Assembly: GCF_002750855.1 (NCBI RefSeq)
Contig: NZ_NWUC01000005.1
Span: forward strand, 248,001-312,000
DNA: 64,000 nt
Direction: 5' to 3'
Source of the DNA: Neopararhizobium haloflavum
GTDB taxonomy: Bacteria > Pseudomonadota > Alphaproteobacteria > Rhizobiales > Rhizobiaceae
Shown in pieces: positions 25,507 through 34,716 of the stretch; position 1 is the first letter of the stretch, and every line of letters starts with the position of its first letter. The translations under genes were made by a program, and so were the position numbers. Below the pieces are notes generated by a model. It ran no database searches. It saw only the letters and a list, made by a program, of their open reading frames with translations, and was not told the origin of the DNA.

Positions 25507-26805
25507 TCAGGATCCGCTGCCGCATGTCTCGGTTTCGGTATTGTAGTTGCCGCACATGATCGGATCGGTCCAATCGGCTTCGAGCGGGGCCGATTCAGGC
25601 AGGAAGTTCGACCAGGCATCGCCCTCGACGAGATCATCGGTCTCCCAGACCACGTCGAACTGACCGTCATCCTGGATTTCGCCGATCAGCACCGGCTTGG
25701 TGATGTGGTGGTTTGCCAGCATGACGGCGGTTCCGCCGGTCAGGTTCGGCACCTCGACGCCGACGATGTTCTCGATGACAGCGTCAGGATCGGTGGATTC
25801 GGCCTTCTCCACCGCTTCGACCCACATGTTGAAGCCGATGTAATGGGCTTCCATCGGATCGTTGGTCACGCGCTCCTCATCGCCGATGAAGGCAGTCCAC
25901 GCTTCGATGAACTCGGCATTCTCAGGCGTATCGACCGACATGAAGTAGTTCCATGCGGCGAGGTGGCCGACGAGCGGTGCGGTATCGAGGCCCGCCAGTT
26001 CCTCTTCGCCGACCGAAAAGGCGACGACGGGAATATCGACCGCGTCGATGCCCTGATTGCCGAGTTCGCGGTAAAAAGGAACGTTGGCGTCGCCGTTGAT
26101 GGTCGACACAACGGCCGTCGGCTTGCCGGACGATCCGAAAGCCTTGATGTCAGAGACGATCGTTTGCCAGTCGGTGTGACCGAACGGCGTGTAGTTGATC
26201 ATGATGTCGTCTTCGGCGACACCGGCGTCCTTGAGATATTGCTCGAGGATCTTGTTGGTCGTCTGCGGATAGACGTAGTCGGTGCCGGCGAGCACCCAGC
26301 GCTCGATGCCGACCTCGTTCATCAGATAGTCGACGGCCGGGATCGCTTGCTGGTTGGGCGAAGCACCGGTGTAGAAGACGTTACGCTGGCTTTCCTCGCC
26401 TTCGTATTGAACCGGATAGAAGAGCAGCGAATTGAGCTCCTCGAACACCGGCAGCACCGACTTGCGGCAAACCGAGGTCCAGCAGCCGAACACCGCGTCG
26501 ACCTCTTCGACCTCGATGAGCTCGCGCGCCTTCTCGGCCGCCAGCGGCCAGTCCGACGCGATGTCGACGACGACGGGTTCGAGCTGACGGCCGAGAACGC
26601 CGCCCTTCTCGTTCTGCTGCTCGATGAGCATCAGCATCACGTCTTTGAGTGTGGTCTCCGAAATCGCCATCGTTCCCGAAAGCGAGTGGAGAATGCCGAC
26701 CTTGATCGGCCCCTCGTCCTGCGCGAATGCGCCGGTCCATGCCGTCGACGCAGCCAGCGCCAGAGCTGCCGTCGCCATTGTGAATTTCCCTGTCGATGCG
26801 GACAT
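25507..26805 (-). CDS. urtA: Urea ABC transporter substrate-binding protein UrtA
   Basis: 432 aa from the ATG at 26805, with GGAGGG seven nt upstream. Signal peptide ending AFAQ; then the typical UrtA sequence IKVGILHSLSGTMAISETTLKD, VDAVFGCWTSVCRKSVLPVFEE, LFYPVQYEGEE, TDYVYPQTTNKI and C-terminal CGNYNTETETCG with two Cys. Periplasmic, high-affinity urea capture. First gene of urtABCDE; a sigma-54 promoter lies 44 nt upstream of the ATG. Confidence 0.97.
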   Translation of the reverse strand: MSASTGKFTMATAALALAASTAWTGAFAQDEGPIKVGILHSLSGTMAISETTLKDVMLMLIEQQNEKGGVLGRQLEPVVVDIASDWPLAAEKARELIEVEEVDAVFGCWTSVCRKSVLPVFEELNSLLFYPVQYEGEESQRNVFYTGASPNQQAIPAVDYLMNEVGIERWVLAGTDYVYPQTTNKILEQYLKDAGVAEDDIMINYTPFGHTDWQTIVSDIKAFGSSGKPTAVVSTINGDANVPFYRELGNQGIDAVDIPVVAFSVGEEELAGLDTAPLVGHLAAWNYFMSVDTPENAEFIEAWTAFIGDEERVTNDPMEAHYIGFNMWVEAVEKAESTDPDAVIENIVGVEVPNLTGGTAVMLANHHITKPVLIGEIQDDGQFDVVWETDDLVEGDAWSNFLPESAPLEADWTDPIMCGNYNTETETCGSGS

Positions 26806-26848
26806 CCGTTTTCCCTCCAACGGTCTCGATTTGCACCCGAAATATCGG

Positions 26849-26864
26849 AGCAAGCCGCATGCCA
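26849..26864 (-). promoter_or_regulatory. Sigma-54 (RpoN) promoter of urtABCDE
   Basis: Minus strand reads TGGCATGCGGCTTGCT: -24 GG and -12 GC lie at the exact required spacing (TGGCAT-N5-TTGCT). Predicted start of transcription about 12 nt further, leaving a leader near 30 nt before the urtA ATG. Sigma-54 control together with NtrC is known for urt operons, so expression should rise under nitrogen limitation. Confidence 0.85.
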
Positions 26865-26876
26865 GATCGCCGGGAG

Positions 26877-26903
26877 CAGAGGCGTACCAATTTTATGCCT
26901 CTG
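26877..26903. promoter_or_regulatory. Inverted repeat upstream of the urtA sigma-54 promoter
   Basis: Perfect 7-bp arms CAGAGGC / GCCTCTG separated by 13 bp, upstream of the -24/-12 element where an activator could bind. It does not match the NtrC consensus, so its protein is unknown. The rest of the 340-bp urtA-bdhA region is AT-richer than its surroundings, with T-runs at 26921-26926 and 27040-27046. Confidence 0.4.
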
Positions 26904-27058
26904 ACATTAAAGGGTTTTTTGGATCATCGTAGCAAAAGCGTCGAAAGACACTTGCGCGAGCCGCACGGGGGAATGCGAAATCGCCTACGATCTCGCCGAG
27001 CTCTGCATACTATTTGATCACTTAGCAATAGTTGCTTAATTTTTTCTCATATCACCGA

Positions 27059-27078
27059 TCTGGCCATCGCTGGCCAGA
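27059..27078. promoter_or_regulatory. Palindrome in the bdhA promoter region
   Basis: Perfect inverted repeat TCTGGCCA-TCGC-TGGCCAGA, 68 bp before the bdhA start and directly upstream of a TATATAT that may be its -10 (27094-27100). It would overlap the -35 region, so it could be a repressor site for the bdhA-patatin unit. The regulator is not identifiable. Confidence 0.45.
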
Positions 27079-27145
27079 CGCTCCGATGCGCACTATATAT
27101 GCTGCAACGCACAATTCATTGAGCGACTGCAGCAAGGAATGAGCA

Positions 27146-27928
27146 ATGAGCGATAGAAGAACCGCCGTCATAACCGGCTCGACAAGCGGCATCGGCCTTG
27201 GCATCGCACAACGTTTCGCCGAAGAAGGCATGAACGTCGTCCTGAACGGTCTGAGTTCTCCGGACGAAGCCGAGGCCGCCCGGCGGGCGGTCGACGACCG
27301 CGGTGACGGAAAGGTGATCTTTCACGGCGCCGACATGACCAAACCAGCCGAGATCGCGGATCTGATCGCGACAGCGGAGAAGCAATTCGGTGGCGTCGAT
27401 ATTCTGGTCAACAATGCCGGCATCCAGCATGTCGCGAAGATCGAGGCGTTCCCCGCCGAAAAGTGGGACGCCATCATCGCGATCAACCTGACCAGCGCCT
27501 TCCACACGATCCGCGCCGCCGTACCCGGCATGAAGGCGCGCGGGAGCGGACGCATCATCAACATCGCCTCGGCTCACGGGCTGATCGCGTCACCCTTCAA
27601 AGCCGCTTATGTAGCGGCCAAGCACGGCATCGTCGGGCTGACCAAGACGATCGCGCTGGAAACGGCCGAGGATGGCATCACTGTCAATGCGATCTGCCCT
27701 GGCTATGTGCAGACGCCGCTCGTCGACGGCCAGATCGCCGATACGGCGAAGGCGCGCGGCATGAGCGAGGAAGAGGTTAAGAACGACGTCATCCTCAAGG
27801 CGCAGCCAACCAAGGAATTCGTGACGGTCGAGGAGATCGCCGACTATGCGCTCTTTCTGAGCAGCGACGCCGGCCGATCCATCACCGGTGCGGCGCTGGC
27901 AATGGACGGAGGTTGGACGGCCCAGTGA
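27146..27928 (+). CDS. bdhA: D-3-hydroxybutyrate dehydrogenase
   Basis: 260 aa short-chain dehydrogenase. NAD site TGSTSGIGLGIA, NNAGIQH, catalytic Ser of IASAHGL and YVAAKHG (Tyr, Lys), and the BdhA-typical NAICPGYVQTPLVDGQI and LKAQPTKEFVTVEEIA. Interconverts 3-hydroxybutyrate and acetoacetate in polyhydroxybutyrate or ketone turnover. AAGGA upstream. It overlaps or abuts the patatin gene, so both are one unit. Acetoacetate is also a product of FahA, but the genes are not linked in an operon. Confidence 0.95.
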   Translation: MSDRRTAVITGSTSGIGLGIAQRFAEEGMNVVLNGLSSPDEAEAARRAVDDRGDGKVIFHGADMTKPAEIADLIATAEKQFGGVDILVNNAGIQHVAKIEAFPAEKWDAIIAINLTSAFHTIRAAVPGMKARGSGRIINIASAHGLIASPFKAAYVAAKHGIVGLTKTIALETAEDGITVNAICPGYVQTPLVDGQIADTAKARGMSEEEVKNDVILKAQPTKEFVTVEEIADYALFLSSDAGRSITGAALAMDGGWTAQ

Positions 27929-27930
27929 CC

Positions 27931-29019
27931 ATGCATCGTCCTGTCGATCTTCAAAGCCCGGCGGTCGGCCGCGGCAAGTCCGCCGTCAAGACGATCAATC
28001 TGGGCCTTCAAGGCGGTGGCGCCCATGGCGCGTTTTCATGGGGCGTGCTCGACGGCCTTCTGGAAGACGGCCGGATCGCGATCGAGGGCGTCTCCGGCAC
28101 ATCTGCAGGCGCCATGAATGCCGCCGTCTACGCCCAAGGCAACATGACCGGCGGCGCCGATGGTGCGAGGGAAGCGCTCGCCGCCTTCTGGCGCGACATG
28201 TCGCTGGCCGGCGATGCGTTCTCGCCGGTCAAGCAACTGCCATGGGAAAAGCTGCTCGGCCCCTATTCGATGGATGCATCGCTGACTTTCAACGTGTTCG
28301 ACAACATCACACGGATGTTCTCGCCCTATGAGTGGAACCCGTTCAACTTCAATCCGCTGCGCGATATCGTCGACAGGTCGGTCGATTTCGAGGCGCTGCA
28401 CGCCTGCGCATCGACCAAGCTTTTCATCTCGGCGACCAATGTGCGGACCGGCAAGGTCAAGGTGTTCACCAACGAAGACGTGACGCTGGACGCCATCATG
28501 GCCTCGGCCTGCCTGCCATTCGTCTACAAGGCGGTCGAGATCGACGGGGAGCATTACTGGGACGGCGGGTACATGGGAAATCCCGCGATCTTCCCGTTCT
28601 TCTATCGATGCCACAGCCGCGACGTCATGATCGTCCACGTCAACCCGATGGTCCGCGACGAAGTGCCCATGTCGGCGCCCGACATCATGAACAGAATCAA
28701 CGAAATCTCGTTCAACTCATCTCTCGTGCGTGAATTGCGGGCGATCGACTTCGTCGGCAAGCTGATCGACGAGGAGTGGCTGAAGGACGAATATCGCGAC
28801 CGCCTGAAAAAGATTCTCGTGCACTCGATCCGCTCGGACGATGCCCTGGCCGATCTTTCCGTGGCATCGAAGTTCGATCTCGGCTGGGGCTTTCTCCAGG
28901 ACCTGCGCGATCGCGGGCGCGAGGAGGCGAGAATCTGGCTGGACCAAAATTTCGTGCACCTCGGCGAAACCACCACCGTCGACCTGAAAAGCGAGTATCT
29001 CGGCGCGTCCGGCGTCTGA
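27931..29019 (+). CDS. Patatin-like phospholipase/esterase
   Basis: 362 aa from the ATG at 27931; a GTG at 27925 forming a GTGA overlap with the bdhA stop is equally possible. Patatin fold: oxyanion loop GLQGGGAHGAFSWGVL, nucleophile elbow GVSGTSAGAMNA (Ser), and the dyad Asp in WDGGYMGNPAI. No signal peptide or membrane segment. Coupled to bdhA, it may release acyl or hydroxyacyl chains, for example as an intracellular PHB hydrolase or granule-associated esterase; that is inferred from the neighbour only. Confidence 0.9.
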   Translation: MHRPVDLQSPAVGRGKSAVKTINLGLQGGGAHGAFSWGVLDGLLEDGRIAIEGVSGTSAGAMNAAVYAQGNMTGGADGAREALAAFWRDMSLAGDAFSPVKQLPWEKLLGPYSMDASLTFNVFDNITRMFSPYEWNPFNFNPLRDIVDRSVDFEALHACASTKLFISATNVRTGKVKVFTNEDVTLDAIMASACLPFVYKAVEIDGEHYWDGGYMGNPAIFPFFYRCHSRDVMIVHVNPMVRDEVPMSAPDIMNRINEISFNSSLVRELRAIDFVGKLIDEEWLKDEYRDRLKKILVHSIRSDDALADLSVASKFDLGWGFLQDLRDRGREEARIWLDQNFVHLGETTTVDLKSEYLGASGV

Positions 29020-29107
29020 CGTCAGAAGAAGCGGCCTCCATCAACCGTCTTTGCGTGAATCGGGCGACGCGCTAAGGATCACCATCGTCGAACGGGATGG
29101 ACGCATC

Positions 29108-30340
29108 ATGTACGAATTCGCCATTGCGTGGGAATGGCTTTCCTTCGCCGTGCGCTGGCTGCACGTCATCACCGCCATCGCGTGGATCGGGTCGTCCTTC
29201 TACTTCATCGCCCTCGACCTCGGCCTGACCAAGCGCCCCGGCCTGCCCGAAGGGGTGTCGGGCGAGGAATGGCAGGTGCACGGCGGCGGTTTCTACCACA
29301 TCCAGAAATACATGATCGCGCCCGCATCCATGCCGGAGCACCTGACCTGGTTCAAATGGGAGAGCTATGCGACCTGGCTTTCCGGATTCGCGCTGCTTGC
29401 CATCGTCTATTATGCCGGCGCCGACCTCTATCTGATCGACAGGGCCGTGCTGGATGTGTCGCCGCCGGCCGCGATCGTCCTTTCCCTCGCCTCGCTCGGT
29501 GTCGGCTGGCTTGTCTACGACCAACTGTGCAAATCGCCTCTCGGCAAGAGCACAACGGGCCTTATGCTCCTCCTCTACGTCATGCTTGTCGCAATGGCCT
29601 GGGGCTACACGCAACTTTTCACCGGCCGGGCCGCATTCCTGCATCTCGGCGCCTTTACGGCGACGATCATGTCGGCGAACGTCTTCCTCATCATCATTCC
29701 CAACCAGAAGATCGTGGTGGCCGACCTCAAGGCCGGCAAAGCGCCGGATCCGAAGCTCGGCATGCAGGCGAAGCAGCGTTCGCTTCACAACAACTACCTG
29801 ACGCTGCCCGTCATCTTCCTCATGCTGTCGAACCACTATCCCCTGGCCTTTGCCACGCATTACAACTGGATCATCGCCTCGCTGGTCTTCCTGATGGGCG
29901 TAACGATCCGGCACTGGTTCAATACACGCCATGCCAGAAGGGGCAGCCCGACCTGGACGTGGCTGGCAACGGCGGTCATCTTCGTTCTCATCATGTGGCT
30001 GTCGACGGTCCCGCGCCCGATAGGCGACAGCGACGCCGCGCTGTCAGAGCAGATCGAACGGTTCGCCGCCAATACCCATTTTGCCGGTGCGAGCGAAACC
30101 ATTCAAAGCCGCTGCACCATGTGCCATGCAGCAGAACCCGTCTGGCCAGGGATCACGTGGCCGCCCAAGGGCGTCAAGCTGGAGACGGAGGGCGAGATCG
30201 CCGCAGCGGCCCGCGACATCTACCTGCAGGCCGGCCGAAGCCACGCGATGCCGCCGGGCAACGTGACCGCGATGCAAGCCGAGGAGCGCGCCCTCGTCGC
30301 CGCCTGGTATGAAAGCACCACACGCGGAGACGCCAGATGA
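29108..30340 (+). CDS. puuD: Membrane urate hydroxylase PuuD with cytochrome c tail
   Basis: 410 aa from the ATG at 29108. About eight membrane segments; the family-defining start AVRWLHVITAIAWIGSSFYF, and YMIAPASMPEHLTWFKWE. After TM8 a periplasmic domain carries a class I heme c site CTMCH (residues 336-340) with HAMPPGN supplying the axial Met. Oxidises urate to 5-hydroxyisourate and should pass electrons to the respiratory chain rather than making H2O2, unlike soluble uricase. Overlaps guaD by 4 nt. Confidence 0.95.
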   Translation: MYEFAIAWEWLSFAVRWLHVITAIAWIGSSFYFIALDLGLTKRPGLPEGVSGEEWQVHGGGFYHIQKYMIAPASMPEHLTWFKWESYATWLSGFALLAIVYYAGADLYLIDRAVLDVSPPAAIVLSLASLGVGWLVYDQLCKSPLGKSTTGLMLLLYVMLVAMAWGYTQLFTGRAAFLHLGAFTATIMSANVFLIIIPNQKIVVADLKAGKAPDPKLGMQAKQRSLHNNYLTLPVIFLMLSNHYPLAFATHYNWIIASLVFLMGVTIRHWFNTRHARRGSPTWTWLATAVIFVLIMWLSTVPRPIGDSDAALSEQIERFAANTHFAGASETIQSRCTMCHAAEPVWPGITWPPKGVKLETEGEIAAAARDIYLQAGRSHAMPPGNVTAMQAEERALVAAWYESTTRGDAR

Positions 30341-31641
30341 ACCTGCTTTTGAGAGGGCGACTGCTGACGTTCCTGCGCCGCCCGGAGGGGCCGAACGATG
30401 TGGCAAGCTATCGCTATGAAGACGATGGCGCGCTCTTTCTGCGCGATGGCCTGATCGCAGCATTCGGAGCCTTCGACGAGGTCCGCAGGCTAACACCTCA
30501 CTCCGTCGAAACGGTCGACCACCGCCCTCACCTGATCATGCCCGGCCTGATCGATCCGCACATCCACTTTCCCCAGATGCAGGTGGTCGGCTCTTATGCC
30601 GGTTCGCTTCTGGAATGGCTGAATGGCTACACCTTCATCGAAGAGCAGCGTTTCGCCGATGCCTCCCATGGCGAGCGCATCGCGCGCCATTTCTTCGATG
30701 AACTGATCCGGCATGGCACGACCACTGCCGCAGCTTACTGCTCGGTCCATCGCGCCTCGGCCGATTGCTTCTTCGTAGAAGCGAGGCGGCGCGACATGCG
30801 CATGATCGCCGGCAAGGTGATGATGGACCGCAACGCGCCCGAAGCACTCTGCGACACGCCGCAATCGGCATTCGACGACAGCCAGGCCGTCATCGACCGC
30901 TGGCATGGCGAAGGGCGAGGTCTCGTCGCCATAACGCCGCGCTTCGCCATCACCTCCTCGCCGGCGCAGATGGAGGTGGCGGGCGCTCTGACAAAGCGCA
31001 ATCCCGATCTTCACGTTCAGACGCACCTTTCCGAAAATCGAGAAGAAATAGCCTTTGCAGAACGGCTTTACCCCGATGCTGCCGACTACACCGACATCTA
31101 TGCGCGCTATGACCTTCTCGGCGAGAAGACGTTGCTCGGTCACGCTATCCATCTCAGCGACCGAGAAGTCGGCGCGCTTGCCGAAACGGGATCGGTGGCC
31201 GTCTCCTGTCCGACCTCGAACCTGTTTCTCGGCTCGGGGCTGTTCGGGCTGAAGCGGCTGGAGGGGGCCGGCGTGCGCACCGCCTTTGCCACCGATATCG
31301 GCGGCGGAACGAGCTATTCGATGTTCCGCACGATGGATGAAGCCTACAAGGTCCAGCAGCTCCAGGGTCATCGGGTTCATCCCCTGAGGACCGCCTGGCA
31401 CATGACGCGCGGAAACGCGGAGGCGCTGTCGCTTGTCGACAAAATCGGCACGCTGGACGAGGGAACGGAGGCCGATGTCGTCGTTCTCAACGCCAGTGCT
31501 ACGCCGGCCATGGCCCTGAAGATGGAGCGCGCGACGACGCTGGCCGAAGAGCTTTTCCTGCTGCAGACCATGGGCGACGACCGGGCCGTCCACCAGGTCT
31601 ACGTCGCGGGGCGACCGGCCAAGACGACTTCGCCGGCCTGA
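30337..31641 (+). CDS. guaD: Guanine deaminase GuaD
   Basis: 434 aa amidohydrolase. Zinc ligands in MPGLIDPHIHFPQMQ, THLSENREEI, GHAIHLS and TAFATDIGGG (Asp), plus GuaD-type QMQVVGSYAGSLLEWLN. Deaminates guanine to xanthine. Translationally coupled to puuD (ATGA), placing guanine salvage with urate oxidation. Xanthine dehydrogenase, the step between, is not in the window. Convergent with allA; a short 6-bp hairpin (31649-31664) lies between. Confidence 0.95.
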   Translation: MNLLLRGRLLTFLRRPEGPNDVASYRYEDDGALFLRDGLIAAFGAFDEVRRLTPHSVETVDHRPHLIMPGLIDPHIHFPQMQVVGSYAGSLLEWLNGYTFIEEQRFADASHGERIARHFFDELIRHGTTTAAAYCSVHRASADCFFVEARRRDMRMIAGKVMMDRNAPEALCDTPQSAFDDSQAVIDRWHGEGRGLVAITPRFAITSSPAQMEVAGALTKRNPDLHVQTHLSENREEIAFAERLYPDAADYTDIYARYDLLGEKTLLGHAIHLSDREVGALAETGSVAVSCPTSNLFLGSGLFGLKRLEGAGVRTAFATDIGGGTSYSMFRTMDEAYKVQQLQGHRVHPLRTAWHMTRGNAEALSLVDKIGTLDEGTEADVVVLNASATPAMALKMERATTLAEELFLLQTMGDDRAVHQVYVAGRPAKTTSPA

Positions 31642-31683
31642 TGGGCGCCCCTGCATCGGCAGGGCACCGCTGACCGGACGCGG

Positions 31684-32205
31684 CTATCGGGCGAGTGTCG
31701 AGGCTGCCGGCACGACTACGATTTCGTAGGGCTTCTCATAAAAGAATTCCTCCAGATTGGAGCCCGGCCCTTCCCGATCGATGATCAGGAAATCGCTCAT
31801 TTCATCGAGCGCCATCAGCGGATGATGCCACACGTTGCGGCGGTAGTTGACGCCCTGGCTGGCGCTGGCCAGAAAGGCACGCGGGCGGCCCGGCCGTCCT
31901 TCCTCGTCCTCGGCGACGACCACCAACCATGGCCGACCCGAGAGCGGCCAGAATGCCTGCGATCCATCCGGATGGCGTTCCATCATCGCGATCGTGAACG
32001 GAAACGACCGCGCCTTGCCGCGGAACAGACTGACGATCGCACGGCCGGCTGAGTCCATATCTGTGGCGGCCAGGCGGTGATAGCGCTCCGTATTGCCGTC
32101 GTTGATGAGCCGCAGTTCCGCATCCGCGACGTCCAGAACCTCCCCGAACGGCGCGAAGGCGCGCGCGGTCAACGGCGCGATGTCGAGACGATGCGTCGGC
32201 GTCAT
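31684..32205 (-). CDS. allA: Ureidoglycolate lyase AllA
   Basis: 173 aa from the ATG at 32205, overlapping the alc stop by 4 nt. AllA cupin: [54 protein letters not shown] (split) and [18 protein letters not shown]. Splits ureidoglycolate into glyoxylate and urea. Last gene of puuE-uraD-alc-allA. Confidence 0.95.
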   Translation of the reverse strand: MTPTHRLDIAPLTARAFAPFGEVLDVADAELRLINDGNTERYHRLAATDMDSAGRAIVSLFRGKARSFPFTIAMMERHPDGSQAFWPLSGRPWLVVVAEDEEGRPGRPRAFLASASQGVNYRRNVWHHPLMALDEMSDFLIIDREGPGSNLEEFFYEKPYEIVVVPAASTLAR

Positions 32206-33248
32206 GCCTTCGTCCCGAACAGCCGCAACCGGCTGACGCCACCATCGGGGTGGATGTTGAAGCGAACATGAGTGACAGGCCCGATCGCCGCGATGTCGTC
32301 GCCGGCAAATTCGTGGATGTGGTCCATCTGCAGCTTGCGGCGCGGCACGATGGTGGTCCACTCCTCGCTGTCGCGAAGGGCCTCGTCGTCCAGAGGCCCG
32401 GTGTGATCAGCAAGATTGGCGCCAAGAAGTTCGCAGCTTTCTGGAAAGTTGCCCTTGAAGTGTGCCGTATCGACGACGACCCGCGCGATCTCCCCGGGGT
32501 GGCCAAGCTTGAGGATGGTCCAATCGTAGCCCGGACCTCGCCGGCGCGCCGTCTCCCAGCCATCTCCCATGTTGATCCCGCGGCCGGGGCCGAGCATGCG
32601 CTCGGGCGAGCCATAGTGGGCATCCGACCAGGCCAGCGCCCGTCCACCGTGGAAGATGTAAGCGAGATCGACCTCGTCGGACGTGCCGACCCGTGACCAA
32701 TCGAAATGCGCGGCGCCGAAGACCCTCAGCCGCGCGATTCCGCCATCGGGGTAGATATGAAGGCGCAGATGGGTCCACACCCTCGAGCGCATCGCCGGGT
32801 CGGTGATTTCCAGGAAGTGATGTGCATTTGGGCCAAGCGGTGTCTTGGCCAGAATCTCGGTCCATTCGGTCGCCTCGTCCGGCTCGCCCGCATCGATCCG
32901 CGCAACTTCGATGCTGGCATGGGGCGGATAGTTGCCCGTGAAGAAGCTGGTATCGACATCGAAACCGAGGATGCGACCGGGCATGGCAAGGCGAACGATC
33001 GCGAAATCATGCCCCGGCGTGCGCTTGCGCCGCGATTCCCAGCCGTCCATCCACTTGCCGTTGTCGTCGTATTCGTCCGGCAGGAAAACGGCTGGCTCGT
33101 CATTCAGCATCCGCTCCAGCGGCGCGAAGAACGCGTCGGTGGAGAACAGTCCGACGGCGCCGAGACGGGCGGAAGCCAGATTGATCGTACCGCGGACGAA
33201 TTCGGGAATGGCGGTCTCTTGCGTCGATGCAGGTGCGGAATGGTTCAT
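32202..33248 (-). CDS. alc: Allantoicase
   Basis: 348 aa with the two related jelly-roll halves of allantoicase: [10 protein letters not shown] ... [24 protein letters not shown] (split) and [37 protein letters not shown] (split). Hydrolyses allantoate to ureidoglycolate and urea. Starts directly after the uraD stop (no gap). The allantoicase route means two urea molecules per allantoin, matching the presence of urea uptake and urease genes. Confidence 0.95.
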   Translation of the reverse strand: MNHSAPASTQETAIPEFVRGTINLASARLGAVGLFSTDAFFAPLERMLNDEPAVFLPDEYDDNGKWMDGWESRRKRTPGHDFAIVRLAMPGRILGFDVDTSFFTGNYPPHASIEVARIDAGEPDEATEWTEILAKTPLGPNAHHFLEITDPAMRSRVWTHLRLHIYPDGGIARLRVFGAAHFDWSRVGTSDEVDLAYIFHGGRALAWSDAHYGSPERMLGPGRGINMGDGWETARRRGPGYDWTILKLGHPGEIARVVVDTAHFKGNFPESCELLGANLADHTGPLDDEALRDSEEWTTIVPRRKLQMDHIHEFAGDDIAAIGPVTHVRFNIHPDGGVSRLRLFGTKA

Positions 33249-33746
33249 TCAGGTCTCCGGCTTCATGGCCTCCAGCCGCAGCAACGCGATCTTTTCCACT
33301 TCATCGCATGCGGCGGTGAATTCTTCGGCTTGCGTATGGGTCAGCCGCTTCTCGAATGCCCGAAGAATGTCCTCCTTGCCAAGCCCTTTGACGGCGATGA
33401 TGAAAGGAAAGCCGAACTGCTGGCGATAACGCCGGTTGAGGTCGGCAAAATGCTGGTGTTCGTCCTCGCTCAAACGATCGAGACCGGCACCGGCCTGTTC
33501 GCCGCGTGAGGCTTCCGTCAGACCGCCAGAAACTGCGACCTTACCCGCGAGATCCGGGTGCGCCTCAAGAACTTTGAGCCGGTCCTCCCGGTCGGCCTCT
33601 CGAAAGGCCTGGCAGAGCGCGACGTGAACCTGCGAGGCCTTTGGAGCAGCCTCCTGATCCGGCAGGTGCGAGAACCCGCGCTCGGCGATCCAGGGAGAAT
33701 GTTCGAAGATGCCGCCGAACCGGTCGACGAACTCAGATCTGTCCAT
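33249..33746 (-). CDS. uraD: 2-oxo-4-hydroxy-4-carboxy-5-ureidoimidazoline (OHCU) decarboxylase
   Basis: 165 aa all-helical protein. Family blocks LEAHPDLAGKVA (catalytic HPDLAG), LTEASRGEQAGAGLDRL and RYRQQFGFPFIIAVKG. Converts OHCU to S-allantoin. Lies 9 nt after puuE and abuts alc. No 5-hydroxyisourate hydrolase domain is fused to it. Confidence 0.96.
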   Translation of the reverse strand: MDRSEFVDRFGGIFEHSPWIAERGFSHLPDQEAAPKASQVHVALCQAFREADREDRLKVLEAHPDLAGKVAVSGGLTEASRGEQAGAGLDRLSEDEHQHFADLNRRYRQQFGFPFIIAVKGLGKEDILRAFEKRLTHTQAEEFTAACDEVEKIALLRLEAMKPET

Positions 33747-33755
33747 GTCACGTCC

Positions 33756-34658
33756 TCATGGTTTGTGGTGGGCATGCCAGTGCCGCGCGATATCGATGCG
33801 CCGCGTTATCCAGACATGGTCATGCCCGGCCACATAGTCCAGAAAACGGGCGAGCCCCGCCGTTCTCCCCGGCCGCCCGACGAGGCGGCAGTGCAGGCCG
33901 ATCGAGAGCATCTTGGCTTGCCCTGCGGCACCTTCGGCATAGAGCACGTCGAAACTGTCCTTCAGATAGGTGAAGAACTGGTCGCCGGTATTGAACCCCT
34001 GTGCGGTGGCAAAGCGCATATCGTTGGTGTCGAGCGTATAGGGGACGATCAGGTGCGCACCACGGGGTCCGTCGATCCAGTATGGGAGATCATCAGCATA
34101 AGCATCGGATGAATAAGCAAAACCTGCCTCCGCGGCGAGCGTGGTCGAATGGATGGAAGAGCGGCCCGTGTACCAGCCAAGCGGCGCCTCGCCCGTCGCT
34201 TCCTCATGGATGCGGATGGCTTCGGCCATCTCCTTCCGCTCGGCCGCTTTTTCATAGTCCTTGTAGTCGATCCATTTCAGCCCGTGCGAGGCGATCTCCC
34301 AGCCAGCTTCCTTCATGGCCGCGACGGCTTCGGGGTTCTTCTGGAGCGCGGTGGCGACGCCGTAGACCGTGACGGGGAGCGCGCGCCCGGTGAACAGGCG
34401 CCACAGCCGCCAGAACCCGGCACGCGATCCATATTCGTAGATCGATTCCATGTTCATGTGCCGCTGGCCAGGCCAGGGCTGCGCGCCGACGATCTCGGAC
34501 AAAAAGGCCTCCGATGCGGCATCGCCATGCAGCACGTTGTTCTCGCCGCCTTCCTCGTAATTGATGACGAACTGAACGGCGATCCGGGCTGAATGGGGCC
34601 AACGTGGATCGGGAGGGATTCGACCGTAGCCGATCATGTCTCGCGGGTAAGTCACCAT
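33756..34658 (-). CDS. puuE: Allantoinase PuuE (polysaccharide-deacetylase fold)
   Basis: 300 aa from the second of two adjacent ATGs (34658), giving MVTYPRDMIGYG as in homologues. Signature FVINYEEGGENNVLHGDAASE (split), PGQRHMNMESIYEYGSRAG, and TGRSSIHSTTLAAE. Hydrolyses S-allantoin to allantoate without the zinc amidohydrolase fold of AllB. First gene of puuE-uraD-alc-allA; 58 bp from the end of the upstream same-strand FAD oxidase gene, so read-through is possible. Confidence 0.94.
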   Translation of the reverse strand: MVTYPRDMIGYGRIPPDPRWPHSARIAVQFVINYEEGGENNVLHGDAASEAFLSEIVGAQPWPGQRHMNMESIYEYGSRAGFWRLWRLFTGRALPVTVYGVATALQKNPEAVAAMKEAGWEIASHGLKWIDYKDYEKAAERKEMAEAIRIHEEATGEAPLGWYTGRSSIHSTTLAAEAGFAYSSDAYADDLPYWIDGPRGAHLIVPYTLDTNDMRFATAQGFNTGDQFFTYLKDSFDVLYAEGAAGQAKMLSIGLHCRLVGRPGRTAGLARFLDYVAGHDHVWITRRIDIARHWHAHHKP

Positions 34659-34716
34659 CATCCTTTCAAGACGGAGCATTGCCAGCGGCGAGCCTGATCG
34701 CCGATCGGGTGGAACG

